From NCBI RefSeq assembly GCF_046545555.1, contig NZ_JBHZTH010000005.1, positions 124,001 through 188,000 of the forward strand: a stretch of 64,000 nt of DNA. The letters are read 5' to 3'. This stretch comes from Winogradskyella sp046545555 (lineage in GTDB: Bacteria; Bacteroidota; Bacteroidia; Flavobacteriales; Flavobacteriaceae). The position numbers were made by a program, and so were the translations under genes. Below are positions 15,478 to 24,666 of the stretch, in pieces; the first letter of the stretch is position 1; each line of letters opens with the position of its first letter. A model generated the notes under the pieces. It saw only the letters and a program-made list of their open reading frames with translations. It was not told the origin of the DNA and searched no databases.

Positions 15478-16302
15478 ATGAAACAATATCACGATTTAGT
15501 AAAACACGTTTTAGCAGAAGGCAACGAAAAAGGAGATAGAACAGGTACAGGAACGAAAAGTGTTTTTGGTTACCAAATGCGTTTCGATTTAAGTGAAGGA
15601 TTTCCGATGGTGACTACAAAAAAGCTACACCTCAAATCTATTATATACGAATTGCTTTGGTTTTTAAAAGGTGATACAAACACGAAATACTTAACCGAAA
15701 ACGGAGTAAGAATATGGAATGAATGGGCTGATGAGAATGGCGATTTAGGACCAGTCTATGGACATCAATGGCGTAATTGGGCAAGTGAAGAAATTGACCA
15801 AATAAAAGAAGTTATTCAGACGCTAAAGAATAATCCTAATAGCAGAAGAATGTTAGTCTCTGCTTGGAATCCATCTGTATTGCCAGACACTTCCAAATCG
15901 TTTTCAGAAAATGTAGCAAACGGTAAAGCGGCTTTACCTCCATGTCATGCGTTTTTTCAGTTTTATGTTGCCGATGGTAAATTATCTTGTCAATTGTATC
16001 AACGTAGCGCAGATATTTTTTTAGGCGTCCCATTCAACATTGCATCTTATGCTTTATTCACCATGATGATGGCACAAGTTTGCGGATTTGAAGCAGGTGA
16101 CTTTATCCACACCTTTGGTGATGCACATATCTATAACAACCATATGGAGCAATTAGAGTTGCAATTGTCTCGTGACCCTAGACCTTTACCAAAAATGATT
16201 TTAAACCCTGACGTAAAAGATATTTTTGATTTTGATTTCGAAGATTTTACACTTGTAGATTATAATCCACATCCTCATATAAAAGGAATTGTTGCAGTTT
16301 AA
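15478..16302 (+). CDS. thyA: Thymidylate synthase
   Basis: 274 residues from ATG 15478; the in-frame GTG at 15466 lies in the hairpin and is rejected. It converts dUMP and methylene-tetrahydrofolate to dTMP and dihydrofolate. Visible family marks are GDRTGTGTKSVFGYQMRF, FPMVTTKKLHLKSIIYELLW, WNEWAD, the nucleophile Cys in ALPPCHAFFQFYV, QRSADIFLGVPFNIASY and HTFGDAHIYNNH. Length and motifs indicate a full, active enzyme. Dihydrofolate reductase, which recycles its product, is encoded 640 bases downstream. A strong hairpin terminator follows at 16309-16336. Confidence 0.96.
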   Translation: MKQYHDLVKHVLAEGNEKGDRTGTGTKSVFGYQMRFDLSEGFPMVTTKKLHLKSIIYELLWFLKGDTNTKYLTENGVRIWNEWADENGDLGPVYGHQWRNWASEEIDQIKEVIQTLKNNPNSRRMLVSAWNPSVLPDTSKSFSENVANGKAALPPCHAFFQFYVADGKLSCQLYQRSADIFLGVPFNIASYALFTMMMAQVCGFEAGDFIHTFGDAHIYNNHMEQLELQLSRDPRPLPKMILNPDVKDIFDFDFEDFTLVDYNPHPHIKGIVAV

Positions 16303-16308
16303 ATTAAA

Positions 16309-16336
16309 AAAAGCGTCTCAATTATGAGACGCTTTT
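16309..16336. terminator. Bidirectional terminator between thyA and the convergent gene
   Basis: AAAAGCGTCTCA-ATTA-TGAGACGCTTTT is a 12-bp perfect stem with a four-base loop and A/T tracts on both sides. It can stop both thyA (+) and the glycogen-binding-domain gene (-). Confidence 0.9.
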
Positions 16337-16356
16337 ATTTTTAATACGCTTCGTGG

Positions 16357-16656
16357 TTATACGTTTAAAACACCGTTTTCTGCAGCTGCAAAATCGTTCC
16401 AAGCATAAGAATCTGCTTGCTCGTCATTGACATAAGAACCGTCAACTACATATCTAAATTCATAAGACGCTTCCGTTGCTAAATCAACAGTTCCCTTGAA
16501 GGTTCCGTTTTTTAATTTTTTCAATTTTGTAGCTTTTTTAGTATTCCACTCGTTAAAGCTTCCAACAACTGCTACACTTTTTGCCTCTTCTGCAGGTACA
16601 GAAAATGTGACCTTACAAACTGGCTTACTTTTTAAATACTGCTTTTTAATTGCCAT
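16357..16656 (-). CDS. Glycogen-binding/isoamylase early-set (CBM48-like) domain protein
   Basis: 99 residues, consisting almost entirely of one AMPK-beta/CBM48-type beta-sandwich: VCKVTFSVPAEEAKSVAVVG, SFNEWN (the characteristic FNxW glucan-contacting loop), LKNGTFKGTVDL, and YEFRYVVDG followed by DEQADSYAWNDF. Small stand-alone proteins of this kind are common in Flavobacteriia and are annotated 'isoamylase early set domain-containing protein'. It is cytosolic and may bind glycogen or malto-oligosaccharides; it has no catalytic domain. A TACTTTTG box 23 bases upstream may be its -7 element. Confidence 0.85.
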   Translation of the reverse strand: MAIKKQYLKSKPVCKVTFSVPAEEAKSVAVVGSFNEWNTKKATKLKKLKNGTFKGTVDLATEASYEFRYVVDGSYVNDEQADSYAWNDFAAAENGVLNV

Positions 16657-16678
16657 AATAATTCATTTAATTACAAAG

Positions 16679-16686
16679 CAAAAGTA
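16679..16686 (-). promoter_or_regulatory. Candidate -7 box for the glycogen-binding-domain gene
   Basis: On the - strand the sequence reads TACTTTTG, fitting TAnnTTTG, 23 bases before the start codon. No clear -33 TTG is seen. The rest of the gap to 16941 shows nothing else firm. Confidence 0.35.
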
Positions 16687-16941
16687 TAAAAGAAAGCTGC
16701 ACATAATACCGATTAAATGTCGAAAAATGAAAGATTTATCATTTTAGTAAAATAGAGGATACTTTTTGGTAAACTCCCTAATTATATGATATAAATATTA
16801 TGAGATTAACAACACTGCAAACCAACCTTAACATCTGATTTTCAGCGATATCGTTTTCGAAAATACACAATAATTTATAGCAGAAAATTACGATAACGAT
16901 TTAGTTAAAAAGAGGTATCTTTATACTATTAAAAGACGATT

Positions 16942-17874
16942 ATGTTCGGGAAGAAAAAACAAGTTTCAACTATAGATAAAGAGCAATTAGAACTCATAGA
17001 AAATGCTCAAAAACGTATCAAGCAGAAAAAGCGTTTATATATTCATTTTGTTATTTTTTTGATTGGTGCTGTATTTTTGATTTTAGCGAATACAGTTTTA
17101 GGTATTGGTAAAGATTTTACCATTGCCGGCATTAATTGGTTTGTATATGCAATCTTAGCTTGGTTAATACTATTTATTTACCACTTTATAAATGTATTTA
17201 TAACTTATAAGTTTATGGGTAAAGACTGGGAGAAACAGCAACTTGACAAATTAGTTAACCAACAGCAACAACGTATAGATAAATTGAAAGAAGGTTTTCT
17301 AAAGGAGGAAACTAAAATGGCACAATCTCAGGCCTATAATGAGGCTAAATCAGACGGAGTAAAGACTGTAAAAAAAAACTCTAGTAATCTAACCATCATT
17401 GTCGCTGCCGGAGAAAAGAACGCGATAGGCAAAAACAATGATCTTATTTGGCATTTGAGTGATGACTTAAAACGCTTTAAAAAACTTACGAATGGTCACC
17501 ATATTATTATGGGTCGTAAAACTTTTGAGAGCTTCCCAAAGCCACTTCCCAATCGTATTCATATAGTAATAACTAGGCAGAGTGATTATAAAGTTCCTGA
17601 TGGTGTTATTGTTGTTAACAATCTTGAAGACGCACTAGACGCGGCAAGAAACGATTCACAACCTTTTATAATTGGTGGTGGCGAAATATACAAGCAATCT
17701 ATTGATTTAGTGGATAAACTAGAAATTACACGAGTTCATGCTACTTTTGAAGGTGCAGATACCTTCTTTCCTGAGATAGACAATTCTAAATGGAAAGAAG
17801 TTGATAGAACCACTCACAATGCTGATGAGAAACATGCCTATGCATTTTCTTTCATAACTTATTTAAGGAAGTAA
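16942..17874 (+). CDS. folA: 2TM-domain/dihydrofolate reductase fusion
   Basis: 310 residues, about twice a normal DHFR. Residues ~30-95 contain two transmembrane helices with short flanking basic helices (KRLYIHFVIFLIGAVFLILA; WFVYAILAWLILFIYHFINV), matching the small '2TM' domain. Residues ~95-145 are a charged, probably coiled linker. From ~148 a complete dihydrofolate reductase follows: LTIIVAAGEKNAIGKNNDLI, WHLSDDLKRFKKLT, IIMGRKTFESFPKPLPNR, and FIIGGGEIYKQSI. It reduces dihydrofolate to tetrahydrofolate with NADPH, here tethered to the inner membrane facing the cytosol (inferred). It lies near thyA, its metabolic partner. An alternative translation start after the linker cannot be excluded. 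Confidence 0.9.
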   Translation: MFGKKKQVSTIDKEQLELIENAQKRIKQKKRLYIHFVIFLIGAVFLILANTVLGIGKDFTIAGINWFVYAILAWLILFIYHFINVFITYKFMGKDWEKQQLDKLVNQQQQRIDKLKEGFLKEETKMAQSQAYNEAKSDGVKTVKKNSSNLTIIVAAGEKNAIGKNNDLIWHLSDDLKRFKKLTNGHHIIMGRKTFESFPKPLPNRIHIVITRQSDYKVPDGVIVVNNLEDALDAARNDSQPFIIGGGEIYKQSIDLVDKLEITRVHATFEGADTFFPEIDNSKWKEVDRTTHNADEKHAYAFSFITYLRK

Positions 17875-18058
17875 TATTTCTTTTTCTTTTAACCTTTTTG
17901 TTACTTATTTAAAAAATAAGCAGGCAACCCTTTGTCATTTTTTAGCGTCTATTATTATAAAGACTTACCTTGTTGTAACTAAAAATACAATCTGACCTGT
18001 AACTCTTTTTAAAATCAATCGTCATAATTAAAACTAATCAATCAAAAAAAACTTTTCT

Positions 18059-18943
18059 ATGGGTACATTAAAAATCAACAATTTATCAAAAACATATGCT
18101 AATGGTGTTAAAGCCTTAGACAATGTAAGTTTAGAATTAGAAAACGGCATGTTTGGCCTTTTAGGTCCTAATGGAGCTGGTAAATCCTCTCTAATGCGAA
18201 CGCTAGCTACATTGCAAGAAGCCGACTCAGGAACAGCTACTCTAGATGATATTGACATTTTAAACCAACCTGCAGAAATACGAAAAGTATTAGGGTATTT
18301 ACCACAAGAGTTTGGTGTTTATCCTCGTATTACGGCAGAACAATTATTAACTCATTTAGCTATTTTAAAAGGTATTACAAATACTAAAGAACGTAAACTA
18401 TTAGTTGACTATCTTTTAAATAAAGTAAACTTATATGATAAGCGTAAAAAATCTGTAAAAGGATTTTCGGGCGGAATGAAACAGCGTGTTGGTATAGCAC
18501 AAGCACTTATAGGCAATCCAAAATTAATTATCGTTGATGAGCCAACAGCAGGATTAGATCCTGGAGAACGTAATCGTTTCTACAATCTTTTAGCAGACGT
18601 TGGTAAGGAGGTGATTGTTATTTTATCAACTCATATTGTTCAAGATGTGCGCGAATTATGCACTAAAATGGCGATTATGAATTTTGGTGAAATCGTTTAT
18701 CATGGGTCTCCAAAAGATGCTACTGAAGCATTGAACGGTAAAGTATTTCAAAAAATAGTTAGCAGAGACAAACTCAAAAATTATGCTAATGACTATAAAA
18801 TTATTTCAAATAAAATGGTAGGTGGCCAACCACTTATACATGTATTTAGTGATGAGAATCCGCAAAACGGATTTGAACAAGTGACTCCTAATTTAGAGGA
18901 TGTCTTCTTTTCTAAAATCAACACGTCTAACGTACTTGTTTAA
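18059..18943 (+). CDS. ABC transporter ATP-binding protein
   Basis: 294 residues. Complete nucleotide-binding domain: Walker A GPNGAGKSS, Q-loop LPQEFG, signature FSGGMKQR, Walker B LIIVDEPTAGLD and H-loop STHI. A ~70-residue C-terminal extension follows, typical of exporters of the CcmA/NatA type. It powers the fused permease/peptidase encoded 21 bases downstream; the two form an operon. The substrate is not known. The ATG at 18059 puts the first beta-strand (LKINNLSKTYANG) at the expected position. The 184-base gap before it carries no clear promoter. Confidence 0.93.
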   Translation: MGTLKINNLSKTYANGVKALDNVSLELENGMFGLLGPNGAGKSSLMRTLATLQEADSGTATLDDIDILNQPAEIRKVLGYLPQEFGVYPRITAEQLLTHLAILKGITNTKERKLLVDYLLNKVNLYDKRKKSVKGFSGGMKQRVGIAQALIGNPKLIIVDEPTAGLDPGERNRFYNLLADVGKEVIVILSTHIVQDVRELCTKMAIMNFGEIVYHGSPKDATEALNGKVFQKIVSRDKLKNYANDYKIISNKMVGGQPLIHVFSDENPQNGFEQVTPNLEDVFFSKINTSNVLV

Positions 18944-18964
18944 TCCACACTAAACCATTTTATT

Positions 18965-21900
18965 ATGTTTAAAACATTCTTTTTATCAGAATTAAAATAT
19001 ACACTCAAGCAACCTATGGTGTATATTTTCATCTTCATCTTGGCATTGATGGAATTCTTTGCCACAGTGAGCGATAACGTAACGGTTGGTGGCGCTATCG
19101 GTAATGTTTATCGTAATTCGCCATATACTATTACCATACATGTCACTGTCTTCTGTATTTTTAGTCTTTTAATGGCTGTTGCTTTTTTTAATAACGCAGC
19201 CTTACGAGATTATAATAATGAATTTAACGAAATTCTTTTTACTACACCTTTAAGTAAACCAGGTTACTTTTTTGGTCGCTTTTTTGGTGCTCTGTTCGTT
19301 TCTACCCTACCACTATTAGGAGTTTTTATAGGAATGCTTTTAGGTACTTATTTGAATTCTATTTTTGGATGGCTAGATACCGCTCGTTATGGTGATTTTT
19401 ATCTCGAAACTTTTGTAAATAATTATCTCCTTTTCATATTACCTAATATGTTTCTTGCTGGTGCTGTAATTTATGCTATGGCAAATAAATGGAAGAGTAC
19501 TGTAATTTCATTTGTTGGCGGCTTAGTAATTATTGTAGCCTATATTGTTTCTGGTTCATTAATGTCTGATGTAGATAATGAGACTATAGCTGGTTTATCT
19601 GATATTTTCGGAATTAACACTTACGCAATAGAAACAAAATACTTCACTCCTGCAGATAAAAATACTATTAGTCCAGGGTTCTCAGGAGTCCTTTTTTGGA
19701 ATCGACTTATCTGGATTGGTATCGGAATTATCATCTTAATGCTATCGTATTTTAGTTTTTCTTTTAGAAAGAAGAATAAAAAAATTAAAAAAGAAAAAGT
19801 AAGTATTACAAAAGCAGAAACCGTATTTGCACTTCCAAAATTAAATCCAAACTATGATAGATCAACGAATTGGATTCAATTTAAAAGCTTTTTTTACACA
19901 AACTTTTTAAGTATTGTAAAGAGTGTGACCTTTAAAATATTATTTCTGTTTTGTATGATTATTTTATTAACAGATTTATTTCAAGGCTTCGAATATTTTG
20001 GCTTACAATCCTATCCACTAACATATAAACTCATCGACTCGATTAAGGATAACACTAACCTTTTCACAATTATAATTCTTATATTTTTTAGTGGAGAATT
20101 AATATGGAGAGATAGAGATTCTAAGATTAACGAAGTGGTAGATGCTACGGCACATACTTCTTTTATTTCAATGGCTGCAAAAGCATTATCGTTAGTTTGT
20201 ATTACTTCTATTTTAAATATATTCTTTATAGTCATCGCCGTTATTTATCAACTTCTACATGGTTATACACGAATAGAATTAGATGTATACCTACTCGATT
20301 TTTTCTACGAAAACCTTGCGCTTTATATTGTATTTGGAGGTATTATGATTACAATACAGGTATTATCTAGTAACAAGTACATTGGTTATTTTATTTCTGT
20401 TATAGTATTAATCGTTTGGGAAATTATTTTGAGTGTCTTAGATATAGGGTCTAATATGCTGAATATAGCAGGCAGTGCTTCAATATTCTATTCAGACATG
20501 AACGAATTTGGACCAGGTCTAAAAAGTACGCTATGGTTTAACCTCTATTGGATTTTGTTTTCAGTTTTAGGTTTACTAACTGCCGGTGCATTATGGAATC
20601 GCGGCTCAAAAAGTTCCTTACTAAGTCGAATTAAAACCGCCAGAAAAGAAGTGCCAAAAAGCTATCGTGGTTTTATCGCTTTAGTAACTATAATATGGCT
20701 AGGAGTTGCCGGTTATGTATATTATAATACTCAAGTTTTAAACCCTTACCGTTCTAATGATACAACAGAACAACTTAGAGCAGACTTCGAAAAGAAATAT
20801 AGTAAGTATAGAGATGCTGTTCATCCAAAAGTTACAGATGCAAAATATTACATAGATATATTTCCAAACGAAAGAGATATACATGTTAAAGCAGATATAG
20901 CATTAACTAATGAGACTGCACAGCCTATTGATTCACTACACTTTTTTAATGGTGAAGGTTGGGATACGAAATTGAATATACCTAACGCAAAACCTGTTTT
21001 TAAAGATACTACGTATCTATATACCATTTATAAATTGAATCCTGCGCTACAACCAGGAGAGACAATTATAATGAAATTAGATAATAAATTTATTACCAAA
21101 GGTTTTGAAAATGGACGTGGTCCAACAATGATTGTTAAGAATGGAACTTTCTTCAATAATGGTGATATTTTACCAACAATGGGATATAACGCGTCTTATG
21201 AACTTAGTGATAAAAATACACGAAGAAAATATGATCTAGAATCTAAAGAACGTACCCCAAAACTATCAGCAGAAATTACTGAGCTTCACAATCGCAATTA
21301 TTTAGATAACGGCCAATCAGATTTCATTAATGTCGAAACTATAATTTCTACTATAAAAGAGCAAACAGCAATTGCACCTGGTTCTCTAATTAAAAAATGG
21401 GAAGAAAACGGACGTGATTACTACCATTACAAAACGGATACTCCGTCATTAAATTTCTACTCATTTATGTCTGCAGATTACGAAATAAGAAAGCGTAAAT
21501 GGAATGGTATTGATTTAGAAGTGTACTATGATGAAAAACATCCTGAAAATGTAGATATGATGTTAGATGCTATTGAACGGTCTCTAGCCTATTTTACAGA
21601 AAATTTCGGTCCTTATTATCATAAGCAATGTCGAATAATAGAGTTTCCGCGTTACGCATCATTTGCTCAGGCTTTTCCTGGCACTATGCCGTACTCAGAA
21701 GCTATAGGATTCATCATAAATTTAGAAGATGAAACTAAAAATAATGTTGTAGATGCAGTAATAGCCCATGAGATGGCACACCAATGGTGGGCGCATCAGT
21801 TAATAGGCGTAAATATGCAAGGTTCAACATTTTTTAGTGAAGGTTTTTCTCAATATGCATCTCGTATGACTTCTAAGAAAATTGCAAAGAACCCAATGGA

Positions 21901-22546
21901 AATGAGGGAACTTATAAAATATGATCACGATCGTTATTTAAGAGGACGTAGCGGTGAGCGACTTAAAGAATTGCCTTTATATAAGGTGGAGAATCAAGCT
22001 TATATCCATTACGGTAAAGGAAGCGTTGTCCTATATGCATTGCAAGATTATATAGGTGAAGATAACGTGAACTTAGCGATGAAAAATTTCTTAGAAGAAT
22101 ATCGTTATAACGCACCACCTTATCCAACATCATTAGATTTTTTAAGACATCTAGAACCACAAGTCCCAGATTCTTTAAAGTATTTAATTACTGATTGGTT
22201 TAAGGAAATTACGCTTTACGATAACCGTATGAAAGAAGCGAATTATAAAACATTAGATAATGGTAAATATGAAGTAACTCTAGAAATTGAAAGCTCTAAA
22301 GTAAAGTCAGATAGCTTAGGTAACGAAACAAGAGTTGCAATCAATGATTGGATAGATATTGGCTTCTTCATGGATGATGATGAAGAAAATCTATACGAAC
22401 AAAAGCGATTAAAGTTTAATAAAGAAACATCTTCTATTACTGTTCTATTAGATTCATTACCTGTTAAAGCAGCAATTGACCCAAGACATCTTTTAATAGA
22501 TCGTGTTTATAAGGATAATATAAAACGTATCAGTTTAGAGGAATAG
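18965..22546 (+). CDS. ABC transporter permease fused to M1-family zinc aminopeptidase
   Basis: 1193 residues. The first ~590 contain two ABC-2-type permease halves, each with about six membrane spans. The last ~580 are an M1 (gluzincin) peptidase-like domain with zinc motif HEMAHQWWAH and the third-ligand glutamate in FFSEGFSQYASR. The usual exopeptidase GxMEN loop is replaced by a divergent segment (FPGTMPYSEAIGFI). This permease/M1 fusion is a known Bacteroidota architecture with an adjacent ATPase gene, as here. The peptidase domain is placed on the periplasmic side by topology, so it might process exported or imported peptides. The actual substrate is unknown. A terminator follows 15 bases after the stop. 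Confidence 0.92.
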   Translation: MFKTFFLSELKYTLKQPMVYIFIFILALMEFFATVSDNVTVGGAIGNVYRNSPYTITIHVTVFCIFSLLMAVAFFNNAALRDYNNEFNEILFTTPLSKPGYFFGRFFGALFVSTLPLLGVFIGMLLGTYLNSIFGWLDTARYGDFYLETFVNNYLLFILPNMFLAGAVIYAMANKWKSTVISFVGGLVIIVAYIVSGSLMSDVDNETIAGLSDIFGINTYAIETKYFTPADKNTISPGFSGVLFWNRLIWIGIGIIILMLSYFSFSFRKKNKKIKKEKVSITKAETVFALPKLNPNYDRSTNWIQFKSFFYTNFLSIVKSVTFKILFLFCMIILLTDLFQGFEYFGLQSYPLTYKLIDSIKDNTNLFTIIILIFFSGELIWRDRDSKINEVVDATAHTSFISMAAKALSLVCITSILNIFFIVIAVIYQLLHGYTRIELDVYLLDFFYENLALYIVFGGIMITIQVLSSNKYIGYFISVIVLIVWEIILSVLDIGSNMLNIAGSASIFYSDMNEFGPGLKSTLWFNLYWILFSVLGLLTAGALWNRGSKSSLLSRIKTARKEVPKSYRGFIALVTIIWLGVAGYVYYNTQVLNPYRSNDTTEQLRADFEKKYSKYRDAVHPKVTDAKYYIDIFPNERDIHVKADIALTNETAQPIDSLHFFNGEGWDTKLNIPNAKPVFKDTTYLYTIYKLNPALQPGETIIMKLDNKFITKGFENGRGPTMIVKNGTFFNNGDILPTMGYNASYELSDKNTRRKYDLESKERTPKLSAEITELHNRNYLDNGQSDFINVETIISTIKEQTAIAPGSLIKKWEENGRDYYHYKTDTPSLNFYSFMSADYEIRKRKWNGIDLEVYYDEKHPENVDMMLDAIERSLAYFTENFGPYYHKQCRIIEFPRYASFAQAFPGTMPYSEAIGFIINLEDETKNNVVDAVIAHEMAHQWWAHQLIGVNMQGSTFFSEGFSQYASRMTSKKIAKNPMEMRELIKYDHDRYLRGRSGERLKELPLYKVENQAYIHYGKGSVVLYALQDYIGEDNVNLAMKNFLEEYRYNAPPYPTSLDFLRHLEPQVPDSLKYLITDWFKEITLYDNRMKEANYKTLDNGKYEVTLEIESSKVKSDSLGNETRVAINDWIDIGFFMDDDEENLYEQKRLKFNKETSSITVLLDSLPVKAAIDPRHLLIDRVYKDNIKRISLEE

Positions 22547-22561
22547 TATAATCTTTAATAT

Positions 22562-22597
22562 AAAAAACCCTTTCCAAATTTACAGAAAGGGTTTTTT
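22562..22597. terminator. Bidirectional terminator
   Basis: AAAAAACCCTTTC (22562-22574) pairs with GAAAGGGTTTTTT (22585-22597), a 13-bp perfect stem with A/T tracts at both ends. It serves the permease/peptidase gene (+) and the convergent SRPBCC gene (-), whose stop lies four bases away. Confidence 0.9.
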
Positions 22598-22600
22598 ATA

Positions 22601-22999
22601 TTATCTATCTTTATTCAAGGCCTCAAAATACTTTCGCATAGGTTCAAAATAACTCTCTTCCCATCCTTTCTTATAATGCTCTCCCGATTCTGGGACATTA
22701 GTATGATTTAATGTTAACGTGGTATGTTCTCCATCTTCAAAAAGTAAAACCTCAATTTGAGAATCAACCTCATTTTCTTTAAAATCACCTGTTCTCCATG
22801 ATTGTACGATCTTTTCATAAGGTTTTAGTTCTAAATTTTTCCCAGTGATGTAACCTCGACAAACTGTAAACTTCTCACCTTCTTGATCTGATATAAATGC
22901 TGTAGCGCCTGTCATTTTACTATGACGCTGTGTACTTAACCAAGATTTATAGATTTGTTTTGCGGTTGCCTTAATTTTAGTAGTAAGGGTGAAATCCAT
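22601..22999 (-). CDS. SRPBCC (AHSA1-like) domain protein
   Basis: 132 residues covering a single START-like/AHSA1 domain. It begins MDFTLTTKIKATAKQIYKSW, then KMTGATAFISDQEGEKFTV, ELKPYEKIVQSWR, DGEHTTLTLNHTNVPESG, and a final helix with GWEESYFEPMRKYFE. This fold makes a hydrophobic ligand pocket; members are annotated as SRPBCC or ATPase-activator homologues. No ligand can be predicted. It is a cytosolic, single-gene unit divergent from the FAD-dependent oxidoreductase gene across a 64-base gap. Confidence 0.85.
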   Translation of the reverse strand: MDFTLTTKIKATAKQIYKSWLSTQRHSKMTGATAFISDQEGEKFTVCRGYITGKNLELKPYEKIVQSWRTGDFKENEVDSQIEVLLFEDGEHTTLTLNHTNVPESGEHYKKGWEESYFEPMRKYFEALNKDR

Positions 23000-23063
23000 A
23001 AATACTGATTTTAAATAGTGTTAGTTTGAAAGTCTTCCACATAAATATAACTAATTTTGTAAC

Positions 23064-24623
23064 ATGATAAAAGCCTTGCAATTACGTATTAATCTTCATC
23101 AAGAAGGGAAACCTGATGGATTGCTTAATAAAGCAGCATATGATTTAGGCATTAAGCCTTCCGAAATTTCTGGAATTAAAATTCTCAGAAAATCGATTGA
23201 TGCGCGTAAACGCAACATCATGTTTAACTATAAAGTTGAAGTTTATATCAATGAACCTGTACCCAAAACTTCAGATTACACTTTTGATTATAAAGACGTG
23301 TCAAATTCAAAACCCATTCATATAATTGGTTTCGGACCAGCAGGAATGTGGGCCGCATTACGTTGCATAGAACTAGGTTTTAAACCCATTGTATTAGAAC
23401 GTGGTAAAAACGTACAAGAGCGTCGACGTGATTTAAAAGCTATAAATCAAGATCATCATGTCAATGAAGATTCTAACTATTGCTTTGGAGAAGGTGGTGC
23501 TGGCACTTATAGTGATGGCAAACTCTATACGCGAAGTTTAAAACGTGGCGATGTTCGAAGAATTTTTGAAAACCTAGTGTTCCATGGTGCAACAGATCAA
23601 ATCTTGGTCGATGCACATCCTCATATAGGGACCAATAAACTACCTAAGGTCGTACAAAATATTAGAGAAACTATTTTAAAATTTGGTGGTGAAGTTCATT
23701 TTGAATCTAGGGTTACGGACTTCACATTGAAAGATAATAAGATTGTTGCCATCCAACTTCAAAATGAAAATGAATTCGATGTTGAAAAAGTTATTTTAGC
23801 AACAGGTCATTCGGCAAGAGATATTTTCTATTTACTAAATGATAAAAATGTGGCTTTAAAAGCCAAGTCATTTGCTATGGGTGTTCGTGTTGAACATCCG
23901 CAACACATCATAGACGGTATTCAATACCATTGTAAAGGTGAACCAAGAGATGAACTTTTGCCAGCTGCTGCATATAGTTTAGTTCAACAAGTTAATAATA
24001 GAGGAGTCTATTCATTTTGTATGTGTCCAGGAGGGTTTATAGTACCTGCAGCTACAGCGAACGGTGAAGTTGTGGTTAATGGCATGTCACCATCTAAACG
24101 AAATAATAAGTTTGCTAATTCGGGCATTGTCACTGAAATTAATGTTGACAGAGATCTTTATAAGTATGAACAATTTGGAGCTTTAAAAGCACTAGAATAT
24201 CAAAAGAATTTAGAACGCTTAGCATTTACCTCTGGAGGACGCACACAATCTGCACCAGGACAACGATTAACAGATTTTGTGGAAGGCAAACTATCGTCAA
24301 GCTTAAATGAAACATCTTATCAACCAGGTTTAAAATCTTCACCAATGCATTCCTTATTACCAAAATTAATTGGGAGTTCATTACGTAAAGGGTTTAAAGC
24401 CTTTGGTGAAAAAATGAGAGGCTATTATACAGAAGAAGCCAATATAATTGGTGTAGAATCGCGTACTTCATCACCAGTGAATATTCCAAGAACTAATACA
24501 TTAGAGCATCCGGAAATCACTAATTTATATCCATGTGGTGAAGGTGGTGGTTATGCTGGTGGAATCGTTTCTGCTGCTATGGATGGGGAACGTTGCGCAG
24601 AAGCTGCAACATCTAACTTATAA
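23064..24623 (+). CDS. FAD-dependent dehydrogenase, COG2509 type
   Basis: 519 residues. An N-terminal ~80-residue alpha-beta domain (KALQLRINLHQEGKPDGLL; EISGIKILRKSIDARKRNI) precedes a Rossmann dinucleotide fold with the motif IIGFGPAGMWAALRCIELG. The ERGKNVQERRRD and NYCFGEGGAGTYSDGKLYTR segments and a C-terminal CGEGGGYAGGIVSAAMDG FAD motif follow. This is the 'uncharacterised FAD-dependent dehydrogenase' family, widespread and without an assigned substrate. It is cytosolic. A TAATTTTG box at 23052-23059 fits TAnnTTTG but lies only four bases before the ATG, so the mRNA would be nearly leaderless if it is used; the start could in principle be later. Confidence 0.88.
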   Translation: MIKALQLRINLHQEGKPDGLLNKAAYDLGIKPSEISGIKILRKSIDARKRNIMFNYKVEVYINEPVPKTSDYTFDYKDVSNSKPIHIIGFGPAGMWAALRCIELGFKPIVLERGKNVQERRRDLKAINQDHHVNEDSNYCFGEGGAGTYSDGKLYTRSLKRGDVRRIFENLVFHGATDQILVDAHPHIGTNKLPKVVQNIRETILKFGGEVHFESRVTDFTLKDNKIVAIQLQNENEFDVEKVILATGHSARDIFYLLNDKNVALKAKSFAMGVRVEHPQHIIDGIQYHCKGEPRDELLPAAAYSLVQQVNNRGVYSFCMCPGGFIVPAATANGEVVVNGMSPSKRNNKFANSGIVTEINVDRDLYKYEQFGALKALEYQKNLERLAFTSGGRTQSAPGQRLTDFVEGKLSSSLNETSYQPGLKSSPMHSLLPKLIGSSLRKGFKAFGEKMRGYYTEEANIIGVESRTSSPVNIPRTNTLEHPEITNLYPCGEGGGYAGGIVSAAMDGERCAEAATSNL

Positions 24624-24638
24624 GTTTAATATTATTCC

Positions 24639-24646
24639 TATTTTTG
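24639..24646 (+). promoter_or_regulatory. Candidate -7 box for fabD
   Basis: TATTTTTG fits TAnnTTTG, 20 bases before the fabD ATG and 15 bases after the preceding stop. The -33 element is weak. Confidence 0.35.
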
Positions 24647-24666
24647 CATCTTAAATTAAGATATTA

